Below, one piece after another: positions 9,625-18,719 of a stretch of DNA of 64,000 nt. The first letter of the stretch is position 1; the number at the start of each line of letters is the position of its first letter. This stretch comes from Taibaiella lutea (GTDB taxonomy: Bacteria; Bacteroidota; Bacteroidia; Chitinophagales; Chitinophagaceae). The notes beneath the pieces were generated by a model, which worked only from the letters and a program-made list of their open reading frames with translations, ran no database searches and had not been told where the DNA came from. The stretch covers positions 89,990 to 153,989 of the forward strand of contig NZ_VWSH01000001.1 of assembly GCF_008629695.1 (NCBI RefSeq), given 5' to 3'. The translations under genes were made by a program, and so were the position numbers.

Positions 9625-10314
9625 TTAGTCTAAACTATCTATACCAAAATCGATTGTAACTGTTGCTGCCGGGTCACTATCAGTTAAATTTACTTCCTGA
9701 AAGAAATAGCTGTGTACACCATTAATAAGGCTGTTCATGTCTTCGATCCCTTCACACGTTAACTTGGGTACAAAGACTGATTTTATACTATCAACATATG
9801 AAAAGAATCGCTTCATCATTTCTGACTTTTGCTCTGCCCAGCGATCTGCAACTTTCTGTTTTCTAGTTGTAAGCAAATCTATGCTATCGGCTTTTTGTTT
9901 ATACAAATTCATACTATCTTCCAGTCCAGCGGGTACATCTTTCCAATCCGTACCGTAATAGGCTTTTAGAGGGGCGTATTTCAGCATGCGTATCCCAGTC
10001 TGCCAGGTTTGCTTTGTGTCGGCTGATACTGCTGCTATTAAATAATTTCCTGTCTTTAGGTTGTCAAATTTAAAATTACCATTTACGTCAGTCCTTACTG
10101 ACTTAACAGGTTTAGAGCATCCGGGCGTTAGGAGATAAATCGTAGCACCGGCATCAGGAAAACTCTTTAAGTCATTGTCTTTATGAAACGCGTTTCCTGA
10201 GATAGTTTGAGCAAGTCCGTTGACAGACAGACAAGAAATAAGCAGCGAAAAAAGCACGTATTTTGACATGGGATTTTTAAGCCAAAAATAGATCTTTTTT
10301 GCTAATTTAAGCAT
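9625..10314 (-). CDS. Secreted protein with carboxypeptidase-regulatory-like (Ig) domain
   Basis: 229 residues. The likely start is Met16 at 10269, which directly precedes a signal peptide (MSKYVLFSLLIS...VNGLAQ, cleavage after about residue 36 of the long form). A beta-sandwich of the CarboxypepD_reg/SdrD_B type follows: GNAFHKDND..., then VRTDVNGNFKFDNLKTGNYLIAAV, the hallmark D-x-x-G-x-F...L-x-x-G-x-Y. After that comes a helical, charged region and a C-terminal strand with TVTIDFGIDSLD. Such domains occur in exported Bacteroidota proteins; the role is unknown. It is transcribed away from the GH16 pseudogene. Confidence 0.7.
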   Translation of the reverse strand: MLKLAKKIYFWLKNPMSKYVLFSLLISCLSVNGLAQTISGNAFHKDNDLKSFPDAGATIYLLTPGCSKPVKSVRTDVNGNFKFDNLKTGNYLIAAVSADTKQTWQTGIRMLKYAPLKAYYGTDWKDVPAGLEDSMNLYKQKADSIDLLTTRKQKVADRWAEQKSEMMKRFFSYVDSIKSVFVPKLTCEGIEDMNSLINGVHSYFFQEVNLTDSDPAATVTIDFGIDSLD

Positions 10315-10784
10315 TAATAACGTCGGGGATGTCAGCGATTCATTCGATTTCTAAAACCCATAAAATCCTCTTTATACTTTCATGATTGCCATTTGAGGAA
10401 GATGATATATAAGATTGTGTACCTTTTCTTGTTTTTGCTGCACGCCAAAGTGAATTTCTGATTATTGCGCAATGATCAATTCTCCCTCAAGGATATTTTC
10501 AATTCGATTTTGGTGTCATCATTCTGAGGAATAGAAATACAAGAATTTTACTCAAATTGGCGTATACAGTTAACTTCGTTTTGTAAACGTTATCAAGAAA
10601 AAATCCAACGTTATCAAGGTTGAATTTGTTCTTTATAATTTTAGCAATTCCTTTGTTAAAGAAATCCAAAACAGCTTACATTCATTTGTAGATAAGCAAA
10701 AAATTCGTATTAAAGATTTAGGATATTTCAATTACGTAGTTAATAGAACCAAAACATTCTCCTTCACTTTTTTAAATACATTTT
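10315..10784. other. Intergenic between divergent genes, 470 bp
   Basis: Separates two divergently transcribed exported-protein genes and must hold both promoters. I see no confident box, operator or RNA. Confidence 0.4.
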
Positions 10785-13094
10785 ATGAAACCGAAAGCCT
10801 TTGCAAGCCTTGCTTGCTTATTGTTTCCCTGTGTGCTAATGGCACAACATCCTTGGTTCCCGCCTGTAAGTTTTCCCAGCAATTCTACCATGTGCGACAA
10901 CTCTGAATGAAAACTGGTGTTATTCGACGATTTCAACGGTACGCAGTTAGACCACAATAAATGGATTGATCATTTCAGTTCTGACGGCATGCCAGATGGC
11001 GATAACGACCTTCATTGGGCAGATGCACATATAACTGGCCAACATGCTCTTTGTTCAAGCGACAATGTCGTAGTGAGCAACGGTACCTGCAAGCTATTGG
11101 TGAAAAACGAACCTATATCCTGGCATTGTTCTACATGCCCCCTCCCCCTGCGTCCCAAGGATTCGAAATACCTCAGTAGCGGCACGATATGTACGCCATA
11201 TCACCTCAAACCTGATGAACATAACAATTTTTTTAACAGCGGCCGCTTTGAAGTAAAGATGAAACAACCCAATTTCCCGCATGCGCATACCTGTGTCTGG
11301 ACATGGTTTGGGAATACTACATGGACTGGCACATATTGGGGGGCTGATGAAATAGACATAACGGAATCCAATGGCAAGGGCAACAGCTCATTGTACCCGG
11401 ATCTTGAGGACTATGCCACCAATATGTTCTATCGCGATATGAATTATGGACAAAATCATTACTTTTTACATGGTTGGGGCCCGCCTGCAGGGACATTGCC
11501 TAATCCATATCATATTGAAGAGGATAATCACAGGAACTATTCTCAGCCTGGCCAGCAATATTGGAACTCCCTCACACATACTTATATTGACATAACCGCC
11601 TGGCATACCTATGCCTGCGAATGGGATACGGCGTCCATTAAAATATACTACGACAATGCTTTGTTGAATACCATCTGGAAATACTATAAAAACAGAAATT
11701 TCTCAAAGTTTTGGATTGACTTGGGAGGGCTGCATTATAATAGCTATACAACCCAGGTTGGCTCGGGTTGCAATGCCACAGGTATTTACAAGATAACCTA
11801 TGGCTACCCTTACAACAGTAACAGTTCGGAATGCAACTTCCGTATTATTTCTGATGCAGATATTGATTATCCCCAAACTAATACTTCTACCTTATTGGGT
11901 CAATCCGAGATAGACTATGTCAAAATATGGCAAAAGCATCCTGAAAATGACGGGCATGTAAACCAGTGCCCGGATAATAGTTATCCTCATCCTATTATTG
12001 ACGGCCCAAGTGAAGTCTGCCCTATAGGATCCTATATCCTAAGTCCTTCTACTACCGGCACCTGGTCTTCATTTGATGATAACATTTTGTACCTCATTAA
12101 TCAATCATCTTCAGGCTGCACAGTCTCAAAACAGGCCGGTGATCAATTCACACAAGGTTGGGTGGGGTTCAGTTACGGAAACGGCAATCCTGCTTGTCCG
12201 CTTAAGACGGTTTATAGAAGTGGCCTATATTGCCATGAAAGCACTAATTGGGATATAGTTATGCCTTACGTTTTAGACAACAATGGAAATGGCTACTTTC
12301 AGCTTATTTCGGAATTATACAATAAACGTGATATATCGGGTGGTACTACACCGGTTGTGAGTTGGAATATCGCTATTAACTCAGGCCAGGATTTTTATGA
12401 TGAAAGTACTGCTCTAAACTATACTGTATATGGTCAATATGCATCCACACCATCTTTTTCAATGAAAGAAAGTGAATCTTACAATCTAAAGTGGACTATG
12501 AATGTCACTGACGCTTCAGGCACATGGTCCCGCAGCGGTGAACGTAATTCAAAAACGCCATTGATGCAACAGGAAGATGATAATCACACCTACTACCTTA
12601 ATGCTTATATTGACGACAAAGATTATTATGATGAGGCTATTCATATTGGTGTTGCTGGAAGCATGGTAAGTGAAGAAGAGTTTGATGATACTTTATATAT
12701 GAACGAAATGGTTGAAAAAATTAAAGCAAGCAATTTACAGCCTTACCTGATAACAGATGGTTGTGATGAATTTGTATCAAAAAAAGCAACTGGTTTTGAC
12801 AAATCTGCCGAAGAAAACAGAAAGCCGCATTACAAGAGCAACACAAAAATATATCCTAACCCTGTCCAATCGGATATCACTATTATAGCTGGCTCGGGAT
12901 TCAAAGACGGACAAAACGTCAACCTGAATATTTATGATCTATTAGGTCGTTGTGTGCATTCTGATATTTTGACTTATAGAAAGGGCAATATTATGAAGGC
13001 TCATATAAGCGAAATTCCACATGGTAATTATATTCTTGAATTAAAGCAAGGAAGTATTGAGGACCATGTTAAACTAACCAAAGCAAATGAATAG
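10785..13094 (+). pseudogene. GH16 glycoside hydrolase with T9SS tail, interrupted by TGA
   Basis: A secreted family-16 endo-beta-glycanase. From ATG 10785 the frame gives a signal peptide (MKPKAFASLACLLFPCVLMAQ), then a TGA at 10908-10910 (codon 42), then continues open for 725 codons. The residues around the stop (NSE*KLVLFDDFNG) match the usual GH16 opening SEWKLVFxDxFNG, so TGA sits where TGG (Trp) is expected. The GH16 active site E-I-D-I-T-E is at 189-194 of the full frame. The C-terminus carries a type A T9SS sorting domain (KIYPNPVQSDI...IYDLLGRCV...ISEIPHGNYILEL). Without read-through no exported enzyme is made; a GTG restart at 10917 would lack the signal peptide. The rest of the frame is undamaged, so the mutation is recent, or the base call is wrong. 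Substrate unknown. Confidence 0.85.
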
Positions 13095-13212
13095 GAAAGG
13101 ATAGATATTTTTAGCATAATAAACAGAAGATATCTCAATAAAACACATTATTGTAATTCAAATTACTTTTTAGTTTAATTCTGCAGTTTAATAAACAATT
13201 TGTGGTATTACC

Positions 13213-13247
13213 AAAAAGGAGACAATTTTATTTATTGTCTCCTTTTT
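13213..13247 (+). terminator. Rho-independent terminator of the GH16 unit
   Basis: A 14-bp perfect stem (13213-13226 with 13234-13247), 7-base loop, and T-rich 3' arm, 118 bp after the GH16 stop. Confidence 0.8.
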
Positions 13248-13248
13248 C

Positions 13249-13268
13249 AATCCCGCTGGACTCACACC
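13249..13268. repeat. Imperfect copy of the tRNA-Lys 3' end (att-like)
   Basis: About 16 of 20 positions match the 3' end of the tRNA-Lys gene at 46687-46759 in the same orientation, with one gap (core CCGCTGG-ACTC). It could be the distal attachment site of an element inserted in that tRNA. The match is short and could be chance. Confidence 0.3.
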
Positions 13269-13637
13269 TTAAGTTGCAAGTGGCACCAAATCAATTTATT
13301 ATGTTGGTCATTTTAACGTGGTCACCATTTGGTCACCATTTTTTTTGACTTTAAATGTATTATTTTGAAGAACTATTGGAAAACAAAAATACAAAACTAA
13401 TCAATCATTTCCTTAAAATTCGTCGAAAATATTTCGCCGCTTCTGTAGGAAACAGACGGTAAATTGTCGAACTTTTTTGCTTATAGTTTATTGGAAATCG
13501 ATGATTTTGTAAGTGCGCGTCGTTTGATATAAGAGAGTTAAAAAAGTATCAAATGCTGATTTAGGAAGGTTGCTATATTGGCATACCTGTATATCGATTT
13601 TCTATTTTTATTGAAGGTTTTTTATAAATTGGATTTT
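13269..13637. other. Gene-free stretch with tandem GGTCACC motif
   Basis: GGTCACC occurs at 13320-13326 and 13331-13337, followed by ATTTTTTTTGAC. The same arrangement recurs at 20017-20035 and 46528-46550. Otherwise AT-rich and gene-free. Confidence 0.45.
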
Positions 13638-13898
13638 CTATTGAACCCCTGAATAAAAAAATATCAAAGATTGATTGTCAAGCGTTTTAAGTCCAGATAA
13701 AAATTTATAGCTGTTGTCAATGCTTTTACTTTGATTACCTTTTTTAAGTTTGATTGGATTTCTGTCTGTATAACCGTATGTGCTATCTATTGAAGTGGGC
13801 AGTTTTGAAAATTCTTTCTGACCATAGGTAACTGGTGAAGAAAAAATAAGCGCTGAAAATATTATAACATATACGCAGCCAGGGGAAATAAACTTCAT
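13638..13898 (-). CDS. Small exported protein, possibly truncated
   Basis: 86 residues with a clear signal peptide (MKFISPGCVYVIIFSALIFSSPVTYGQ, cleavage about residue 26). The mature part has the pattern STYGYTDRNPIKLKKG...NSYKFLSGLK, which resembles a common Bacteroidota secreted family whose members continue with a Gly/Asn/Pro-rich segment. Here the frame stops soon after, so it may be a shortened member. Function unknown. No partner gene. Confidence 0.5.
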   Translation of the reverse strand: MKFISPGCVYVIIFSALIFSSPVTYGQKEFSKLPTSIDSTYGYTDRNPIKLKKGNQSKSIDNSYKFLSGLKTLDNQSLIFFYSGVQ

Positions 13899-14027
13899 AT
13901 AGATTTATCGTCTTAATTTTAGGAATCGTTTTCGTTTAAGCAATAGGTAAGTTGCATGTTTTTAGCATTCCAAGATAAACATTTCAATTATGTCTGTGTT
14001 CTTATCTTTCACTTAAAAGCGACAGCA

Positions 14028-14252
14028 ATGAAAAGGTTAATTATATCAGCATTAATCGTGGCAGTTTTGTTTTCTGCTTGCACTACAACCTCTGACTCCG
14101 GGGGCCAGCAATTAAAATCAAATGGTCAATCTTTTGATTCTTCGAATAATGTTGGAACGAATAATGATCAAATGACGCGAACACCAAGCAATGCCGGAGG
14201 ACCTGTCAATGGCAATGATACGCTACAGGACTCTATAAATGCTTCGAAATGA
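14028..14252 (+). CDS. Small lipoprotein
   Basis: 74 residues from ATG 14028; upstream in-frame starts would bury the signal. The N-terminus MKRLIISALIVAVLFSAC is a textbook lipobox with Cys18. The mature part is Ser/Asn/Gly/Thr-rich and probably unstructured, as in many short Bacteroidota envelope lipoproteins. The gene ends in TGA and is followed by a strong terminator, so it is its own transcript. Confidence 0.75.
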   Translation: MKRLIISALIVAVLFSACTTTSDSGGQQLKSNGQSFDSSNNVGTNNDQMTRTPSNAGGPVNGNDTLQDSINASK

Positions 14253-14341
14253 TGATAATTTCATCATCATTATAAACTTTTGTGTTGTCTAATGCTATTT
14301 CTTTTATTCAGTTTTCCCAATGAATTTTTATTTTATAGAGA

Positions 14342-14367
14342 AAGGTGTACTTCGGTACGCCTTTTTT
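14342..14367 (+). terminator. Terminator with UUCG tetraloop
   Basis: A 9-bp stem (14342-14350 with 14355-14363, one G-T pair) closes a TTCG loop and runs into TTTTTT. It ends the lipoprotein transcript. Confidence 0.9.
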
Positions 14368-14436
14368 GAACTTTTATTTTAATATGATGTGATTAATGCG
14401 GTTAACGGTTATCCTATATAATTGTTTAGTGAAATT

Positions 14437-14470
14437 GAAAAGTATGCCTCCCGGTATGCTTTTCTTTTTT
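14437..14470 (+). terminator. Second terminator hairpin
   Basis: A 12-bp stem (14437-14448 with 14453-14464, two G-T pairs), TCCC loop, then TTTTTT. No gene lies between this and the terminator about 70 bp upstream, so it is either a back-up terminator or ends a short untranslated RNA. Confidence 0.8.
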
Positions 14471-15009
14471 AGCCGTGTTTAAACATTATAACTACCTTTA
14501 ATAAATGATTGAGATGAAAAGAAAATTGCAGGGCAGGGATTATTTATTTAAAATGTGGGCAAAAGCTTAAAACACCATTAAAATTATATTCGAATCCTTT
14601 TCAAAAAGAAATGTCAGATAGGCTGATATTTGATTTACTCGCAAAGAATAGAATACTAATTAAAGAATGCAAAGCTCTAATTCAAAGGATTGACAATTTT
14701 TAATTTTCAGATTAATTTAAAATGCCATTTTCTTGTGCATTTTTTTTAGGTAATTATAAGCTATAAGAATTTAAGCCGGCCCAAGAATGAGCCGGCATTA
14801 ACCGCGTCATAATAATTATGACTTACATACTACATAACGAACTCCATTTTGTTTATTTCCATTTACCAAATCACTAATTGCTTTGTGGAAATTAATAATT
14901 TATAAAAATAATTATTCAAAACTTAATCTTATCTTCACCTTCTGTTATTTATTCAGGGTTGAGCTATTTCTTTGAATCTTCTAGCGGATTACCTAATCCA
15001 TCAAAGAAA
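14471..15009. other. Intergenic, 539 bp
   Basis: No supported gene. A short GC hairpin (GCCGGC at 14775-14780 and 14791-14796) stands out in AT-rich DNA. Confidence 0.4.
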
Positions 15010-15384
15010 ATGAATAGTAAAAGCAAAATCACTGGGGAACCTTTTTCGGAAGAAACAAACAATTCCTATCTATTTATAAAAACTGGAATTCGTTATGAAA
15101 AATTGAATATTGCAGACTTAAAGTTTGTTAAGACAGAGGGGAAATACATTGGTCTCATTTTTAAGGATGGAAAACGATTACTCAGGATTTCATTGGTTAA
15201 TTTCCTAAAAGAAAATATTCAAATTAAGTTGGTAAGAATCCATATTCTAAATCGAATTATCATCAATGTAACATCCTATGCAATTCAACATATCATCTCC
15301 ATGCATTGTGACACTATCTCCGGATACCCACATGTGATTGCCATTCTTTCGCACCGAGAACGTGTTTTCCCCAATATTAACTGA
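15010..15384 (+). pseudogene. LytTR DNA-binding domain relic
   Basis: Residues YLFIKTGIRYEKLNIADLKFVKTEGKYIGLIF...KRLLRISLVNFLKEN match the first strands of a LytTR domain (FIK...YxKIxLxDIxYIExxxxY...S[LM]xxLxxxL). The expected continuation (xFxRIHKSYIVN) is present only vaguely, and the frame then runs antisense into the gene at 15247-15483. No receiver or other partner domain precedes it. I read it as the truncated tail of a LytTR response regulator; compare the larger frameshifted one at 43771. Confidence 0.55.
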
Positions 15385-15483
15385 GTAGTTTTTGTAAATA
15401 CTGTTATCTCCTGGCATCCTTTTTACACTAAACGCATTGATTGAACTTTCGGAAATCATACCAGGTAAATTATTATTTTCCAT
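15247..15483 (-). CDS. Small unknown protein, paralogue of 23077-23235
   Basis: 78 residues from MENNNLPG (an upstream in-frame start at 15510 adds nine hydrophobic residues and is less likely). The core SxxxFxVxRMPGDxSxYKNYxVNIGExxxxxRKNGNxM is repeated in a second, shorter gene at 23077-23235, which proves it is a real protein family rather than a chance frame. After the shared core this copy adds WVSGDSVTMHGDDMLNCIGCYIDD, with three Cys or His that could bind a metal. No signal peptide or membrane segment. Function unknown. Confidence 0.65.
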   Translation of the reverse strand: MENNNLPGMISESSINAFSVKRMPGDNSIYKNYSVNIGENTFSVRKNGNHMWVSGDSVTMHGDDMLNCIGCYIDDNSI

Positions 15484-15986
15484 TTTAATGTATTTTACAA
15501 TGTAAGACAAGGTAGTTATAATTAAAATACAACTTCTATTATTTAACTGTTATTAACATGCCGATTGGAAGAGAGAATAATTAAAGCACACTTAATGGGA
15601 GTTAGGTGTGCTTTAATCTGGGTCAATATCAATCGTTAGGTGGATATGTGCGAAATTTTAGTGATGCTGAATTTGTAATACGGCATTTAAATGAACCAAT
15701 TATCAGCAGCATGGAGAAGGTGGATATTTCTGAGCCATTTGGGCCCTTTAATTACCTGCTGCGATAAAATGAAGGATATAGTTGAGCTATAGATTACACA
15801 GATAAAATGAAAGATATGCAGGTGGACTTAAAACATAGCGTTAAATCTGCATTATCGGCTGATAAAAATGGGAAGGCCAGTCCGTAGGAATAAAATAATA
15901 AATACTTTTCATTATTGGAAACCAAGCTTTTTTTCAAATGCAAAAGATGAACCAGACTTAAAACCACCCTGGGATATGGCATATCA
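15484..15986. other. Intergenic, decayed, with hairpin
   Basis: A perfect 12-bp inverted repeat (15580-15591 with 15606-15617) could be a terminator or operator. Short frames on both strands between 15790 and 16074 overlap each other and look like decayed DNA upstream of the recombinase relic. Confidence 0.4.
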
Positions 15987-16292
15987 AACCTTTATAACAT
16001 TGATACAGCATTTAAGAATGGAACTATTGAAGAAAAAAGGCGTATTGTTGGTTCGATGTTCCCCGAAAAAGTGACATTTTACAGAACAAGACATCGAACA
16101 CCATAATAAATGAAGCTGTAAGGATTATCTGCCTTATAGGCAGTTGGTTAGAAGGAAAAAAAAGGGACAAGTTTAGATTTCTCTAACTTGTCCCAAAACG
16201 TGAACCCCTTGGTACAAAACTCGAACCATTTTATAGAAGATTTGAAATTGTTAGCGGGAATCAAATCAAACCATAATCTACATTTGCAATAA
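15987..16292 (+). pseudogene. Serine recombinase C-terminal relic
   Basis: Joined across at least two frameshifts, the translation reads NGTIEEKRRIVGSMFPEKVTF..., then NEAVRIICLIGSWLEGKK, then NVNPLVQNSNHFIEDLKLLAGIK before the stop at 16290. This order resembles the C-terminus of the large serine recombinases common in Bacteroidota (GSxFPEKLxFDG...R...NEAVRxIYxL...). One frameshift lies near the CCATAATAAATG segment at about 16103 and another in the A-run at 16156-16163. The catalytic domain is gone. The final 30 codons recur at 43173-43262 with mostly third-position changes. Confidence 0.65.
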
Positions 16293-16809
16293 TTTTTTCT
16301 GTCGGATGATTTCTAATAAATTTAACGTTCAAGATTGTTCTCCGACTTTTGTAACACGGTCATTTTCCTTGTCCAAATAACCTACACTGCCAGGATCAGG
16401 GAGTGTGGTAATTTCAAAAGTTGCACCTATCATTGTCGCCTGTTGACAGTATGATAGCATGGCAGGTAAACAATGGCTTATATAGTGCAACTGATACGAC
16501 AGGTGTTTTAACTTTATCTGCTAACATGGTATACAAAAACAACCTTGATTCAATAAATGTTGCAATATTCACCTGTGGCGGCCCGGGCCATCCTTGTCCC
16601 ACAAAAGCCTGAGCTATTGGCAATGTGATGAAGGGTCAGTTCCCAAATCTCAGACACATTTGATTGCTGCATACAGGTCAAAGAAAAAGAAGAAAAATAA
16701 AAATGGCATTCGGATCAGACTTGGAAAATTAAGGTGTTAACAAAGGTAGCAGCCACGCACCAAAGCTTATAAGGTACATTAATATAATGTACCTTATTGT
16801 TTTAAGATG
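16293..16809. other. Intergenic with gene fragment and terminator-like hairpin
   Basis: Frame 16421-16612 encodes a 63-residue stretch (NNGLYSATDTTGVLTL...CGGPGHPCP) that looks like the end of an exported protein but has no proper beginning. A perfect 13-bp stem (16769-16781 with 16785-16797) lies just past the end of the SRPBCC gene and likely separates it from this region. Confidence 0.4.
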
Positions 16810-17250
16810 TCAGTATTTATCCTTCAATGCTTCTACCAGCCTGTCCTGAATATATTGTGTCCATGCCGGGGCACAGTCATTATAACATTGGAACTCCGGA
16901 ACCAATCCTTTGTGGATAAACGTGATCTTTGTTTTGTCGTTTTCCGGGGCAATCTCAAAGCTGATCTGAGTGCCTTCCCATTCATCGGTTTTCTCCACAA
17001 AGTTGAGATCAGCTTCCGTAACCTGCCAAGTCATTTTCTGGTCGGGAATAAGTTCTACTAATTTTTGTTTGTTGTAATGGGCTCCATTACCCGCGCGGAA
17101 ACTAAACTCATCGCCTACCTTTTCCGAATTGCCTTCAAAAAATTCATTATGCAGACCGGACCACCAGGAACGGACATCTAAAATGGTTTTGTAAGCCTGT
17201 TGCGGTGTCTGGTCCACCAGAATGGTGGTTGTAAAATCATTGTTTTTCAT
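16810..17250 (-). CDS. SRPBCC (START-like) family protein
   Basis: 146 residues with the AHSA1/START-like pattern: an opening strand TTTILVDQTPQQAYKTILDVRSWWSG, central strands GDEFSFRAGNGAHYNKQKLVELIPDQKMTWQV, then WEGTQISFEIAPENDKTKITFIHKGL and a closing helix. The fold makes a hydrophobic pocket for a small ligand; the ligand here is unknown. It is the last gene of a leftward operon (26 bp after the DinB gene). Such proteins often sit with DinB and AraC-type genes in Bacteroidota. Confidence 0.85.
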   Translation of the reverse strand: MKNNDFTTTILVDQTPQQAYKTILDVRSWWSGLHNEFFEGNSEKVGDEFSFRAGNGAHYNKQKLVELIPDQKMTWQVTEADLNFVEKTDEWEGTQISFEIAPENDKTKITFIHKGLVPEFQCYNDCAPAWTQYIQDRLVEALKDKY

Positions 17251-17276
17251 TTTATTAACGAGTTTAAATATTGTAT

Positions 17277-17780
17277 TTATTGTTTGGGTTTTAAAAATTG
17301 CAATTGTCCTAAATGATAGTCAACATGGCTGACCCTGCTGAGCACAACATTGAGCTTATTGCGGTATGGTTCCTTTTCAAAATCTTCGGCGGTAACGTTA
17401 GTGTGTTTCTGAAACCATTCGTTGGCGCTGATCGTGGCCATTTTTTCAGCCAGTTTGGTTTTTACCCTTGTCCAGTCCTGCTTTACATCCTGTATAGTGG
17501 GGATAGCATCGGTTTGTTTGTCCGGTGTCAGTACAAATGGCTGAAACATATGCTCTGCTAATTTCTCATAGCCCAGCAGAGGAAAGATCGAATCGGCCAA
17601 AGCAGTAAGGTGCCCTAACAGGTATATGCCTCTGTTCCTGCCTGGAGATACTTCTTGTAACAATTGTTCATCAGATAATTCTGACATCAGCTTGTCTAAT
17701 TGGCCTGTTTTTGAATGCCAGGCATCCAGCACCATTTTGACGAATATTTCCGGTTGTTTTGAGAGATTGATTTCTGTCAT
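17277..17780 (-). CDS. DinB family protein
   Basis: 167 residues, four-helix-bundle protein. Likely metal-binding histidines are in LLGHLTAL (about H57) and in SHVDYHLGQL near the C-terminus, the usual DinB spacing. DinB/YfiT-like proteins act as thiol-dependent S-transferases or related hydrolases in some lineages; the substrate is unknown here. Middle gene of the operon 18557 to 16810, with 36 bp to the PEP-mutase-like gene upstream. Confidence 0.85.
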   Translation of the reverse strand: MTEINLSKQPEIFVKMVLDAWHSKTGQLDKLMSELSDEQLLQEVSPGRNRGIYLLGHLTALADSIFPLLGYEKLAEHMFQPFVLTPDKQTDAIPTIQDVKQDWTRVKTKLAEKMATISANEWFQKHTNVTAEDFEKEPYRNKLNVVLSRVSHVDYHLGQLQFLKPKQ

Positions 17781-17816
17781 GATTGTTTGATTTTAGTTAT
17801 TAATAGATTGATTTGC

Positions 17817-18557
17817 TTAAAACATCCGTGCAATAGAGTTGTCATCCTTTATGGAACGGGCGATACTTTCCATTTGATGGTATGTAGCCTTGTATAGCAG
17901 TACTGCCATGCTAATCCTTTTCACGCCAAGCCCTGTCAATGCTTCAACAGAAAGCTTTGGTGAACCAACCATGTTTACAGGCAGCGAAACAGATGAGGTG
18001 ATTTCTTTAATAAAACCGGGGTCTGCAACAGCAGGGACGAACAAGCCGTCCGCACCTGCATCAACGTAACGCTGCGCCCTTTGTATGGTGGTTTCTAATG
18101 GTGATGGCAATTTTTGAATAAAAACATCGGTACGGGCATTTATGAAAAGCGACTGATGCGTCCTGGCTAGATAACTCTTTATTCGCTCCAGTTTTTTCAG
18201 ATAAATGTCCTCGCCCTGCGCATCTTCGATATTGATACCCACAACGCCACAGTCGATTAGTTTCTGTATATTATCCGTAAGTATATTTAGCTCGTTGCTG
18301 TAGCCACGCTCCATATCTACCGACAAAGGGAGCCTGGTATTTGCCTTTATCCTTTGTACTATATAAAGCAGTTCTCTAAAAGGGATTTTTTCTCCGTCTT
18401 CATAACCAAGTGAATTGGCAATAGCACCGCTCGAGGTTGCTATAGCTTCAAAGCCTGCCTGCTCTATAAGCTGCGCGCTCTTTACATTCCATGCATTGGC
18501 CAGCAGAAAGGTTTTGGGTCCATGGTGCAACTGATGAAATTTTTTGTAGTCATCCAT
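17817..18557 (-). CDS. Isocitrate lyase/PEP mutase superfamily enzyme
   Basis: 246 residues, a TIM-barrel of the phosphoenolpyruvate mutase/isocitrate lyase type. Visible pieces are LANAWNVKSAQLIEQAGFEAIATSSGAIANSLGYEDG, the Mg-binding D-x-E region in LPLSVDMERGY, and GINIEDAQGEDI, followed by INARTDVF. The loop around SVDMERGYS fits the short methylisocitrate-lyase-like or phosphonopyruvate-hydrolase-like members; the true substrate is open. First gene of the operon with DinB and SRPBCC genes, divergent from the GlxA-type regulator at 18720, which probably controls it. Confidence 0.85.
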   Translation of the reverse strand: MDDYKKFHQLHHGPKTFLLANAWNVKSAQLIEQAGFEAIATSSGAIANSLGYEDGEKIPFRELLYIVQRIKANTRLPLSVDMERGYSNELNILTDNIQKLIDCGVVGINIEDAQGEDIYLKKLERIKSYLARTHQSLFINARTDVFIQKLPSPLETTIQRAQRYVDAGADGLFVPAVADPGFIKEITSSVSLPVNMVGSPKLSVEALTGLGVKRISMAVLLYKATYHQMESIARSIKDDNSIARMF

Positions 18558-18670
18558 ATCTTTAGTTTTTGTTGTGATAAGCAGTTATCAGTTTTCTTTT
18601 CTCTGATTGTAGCGCAAAGCTATTGTCTATAAACCAGATTCAGGGTCGGTAAAATGGACATTATAGCGGG

Positions 18671-18701
18671 TTGATTTGGACAACTGAAAAGGTTAGCTTT
18701 G
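18671..18701 (+). promoter_or_regulatory. Bacteroidota-type promoter of the GlxA-like regulator
   Basis: A -7 box TAGCTTTG (18694-18701, fitting TAnnTTTG) with an upstream TTGATTTG (18671-18678) as -33 candidate. The start codon follows 18 bp later, implying a very short leader. Confidence 0.45.
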
Positions 18702-18719
18702 TAAGGTAAAATCATAGCG

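Noticed and set aside
15794-16074. Overlapping frames on both strands.
   Set aside because: They run through the recombinase relic in the wrong frames.
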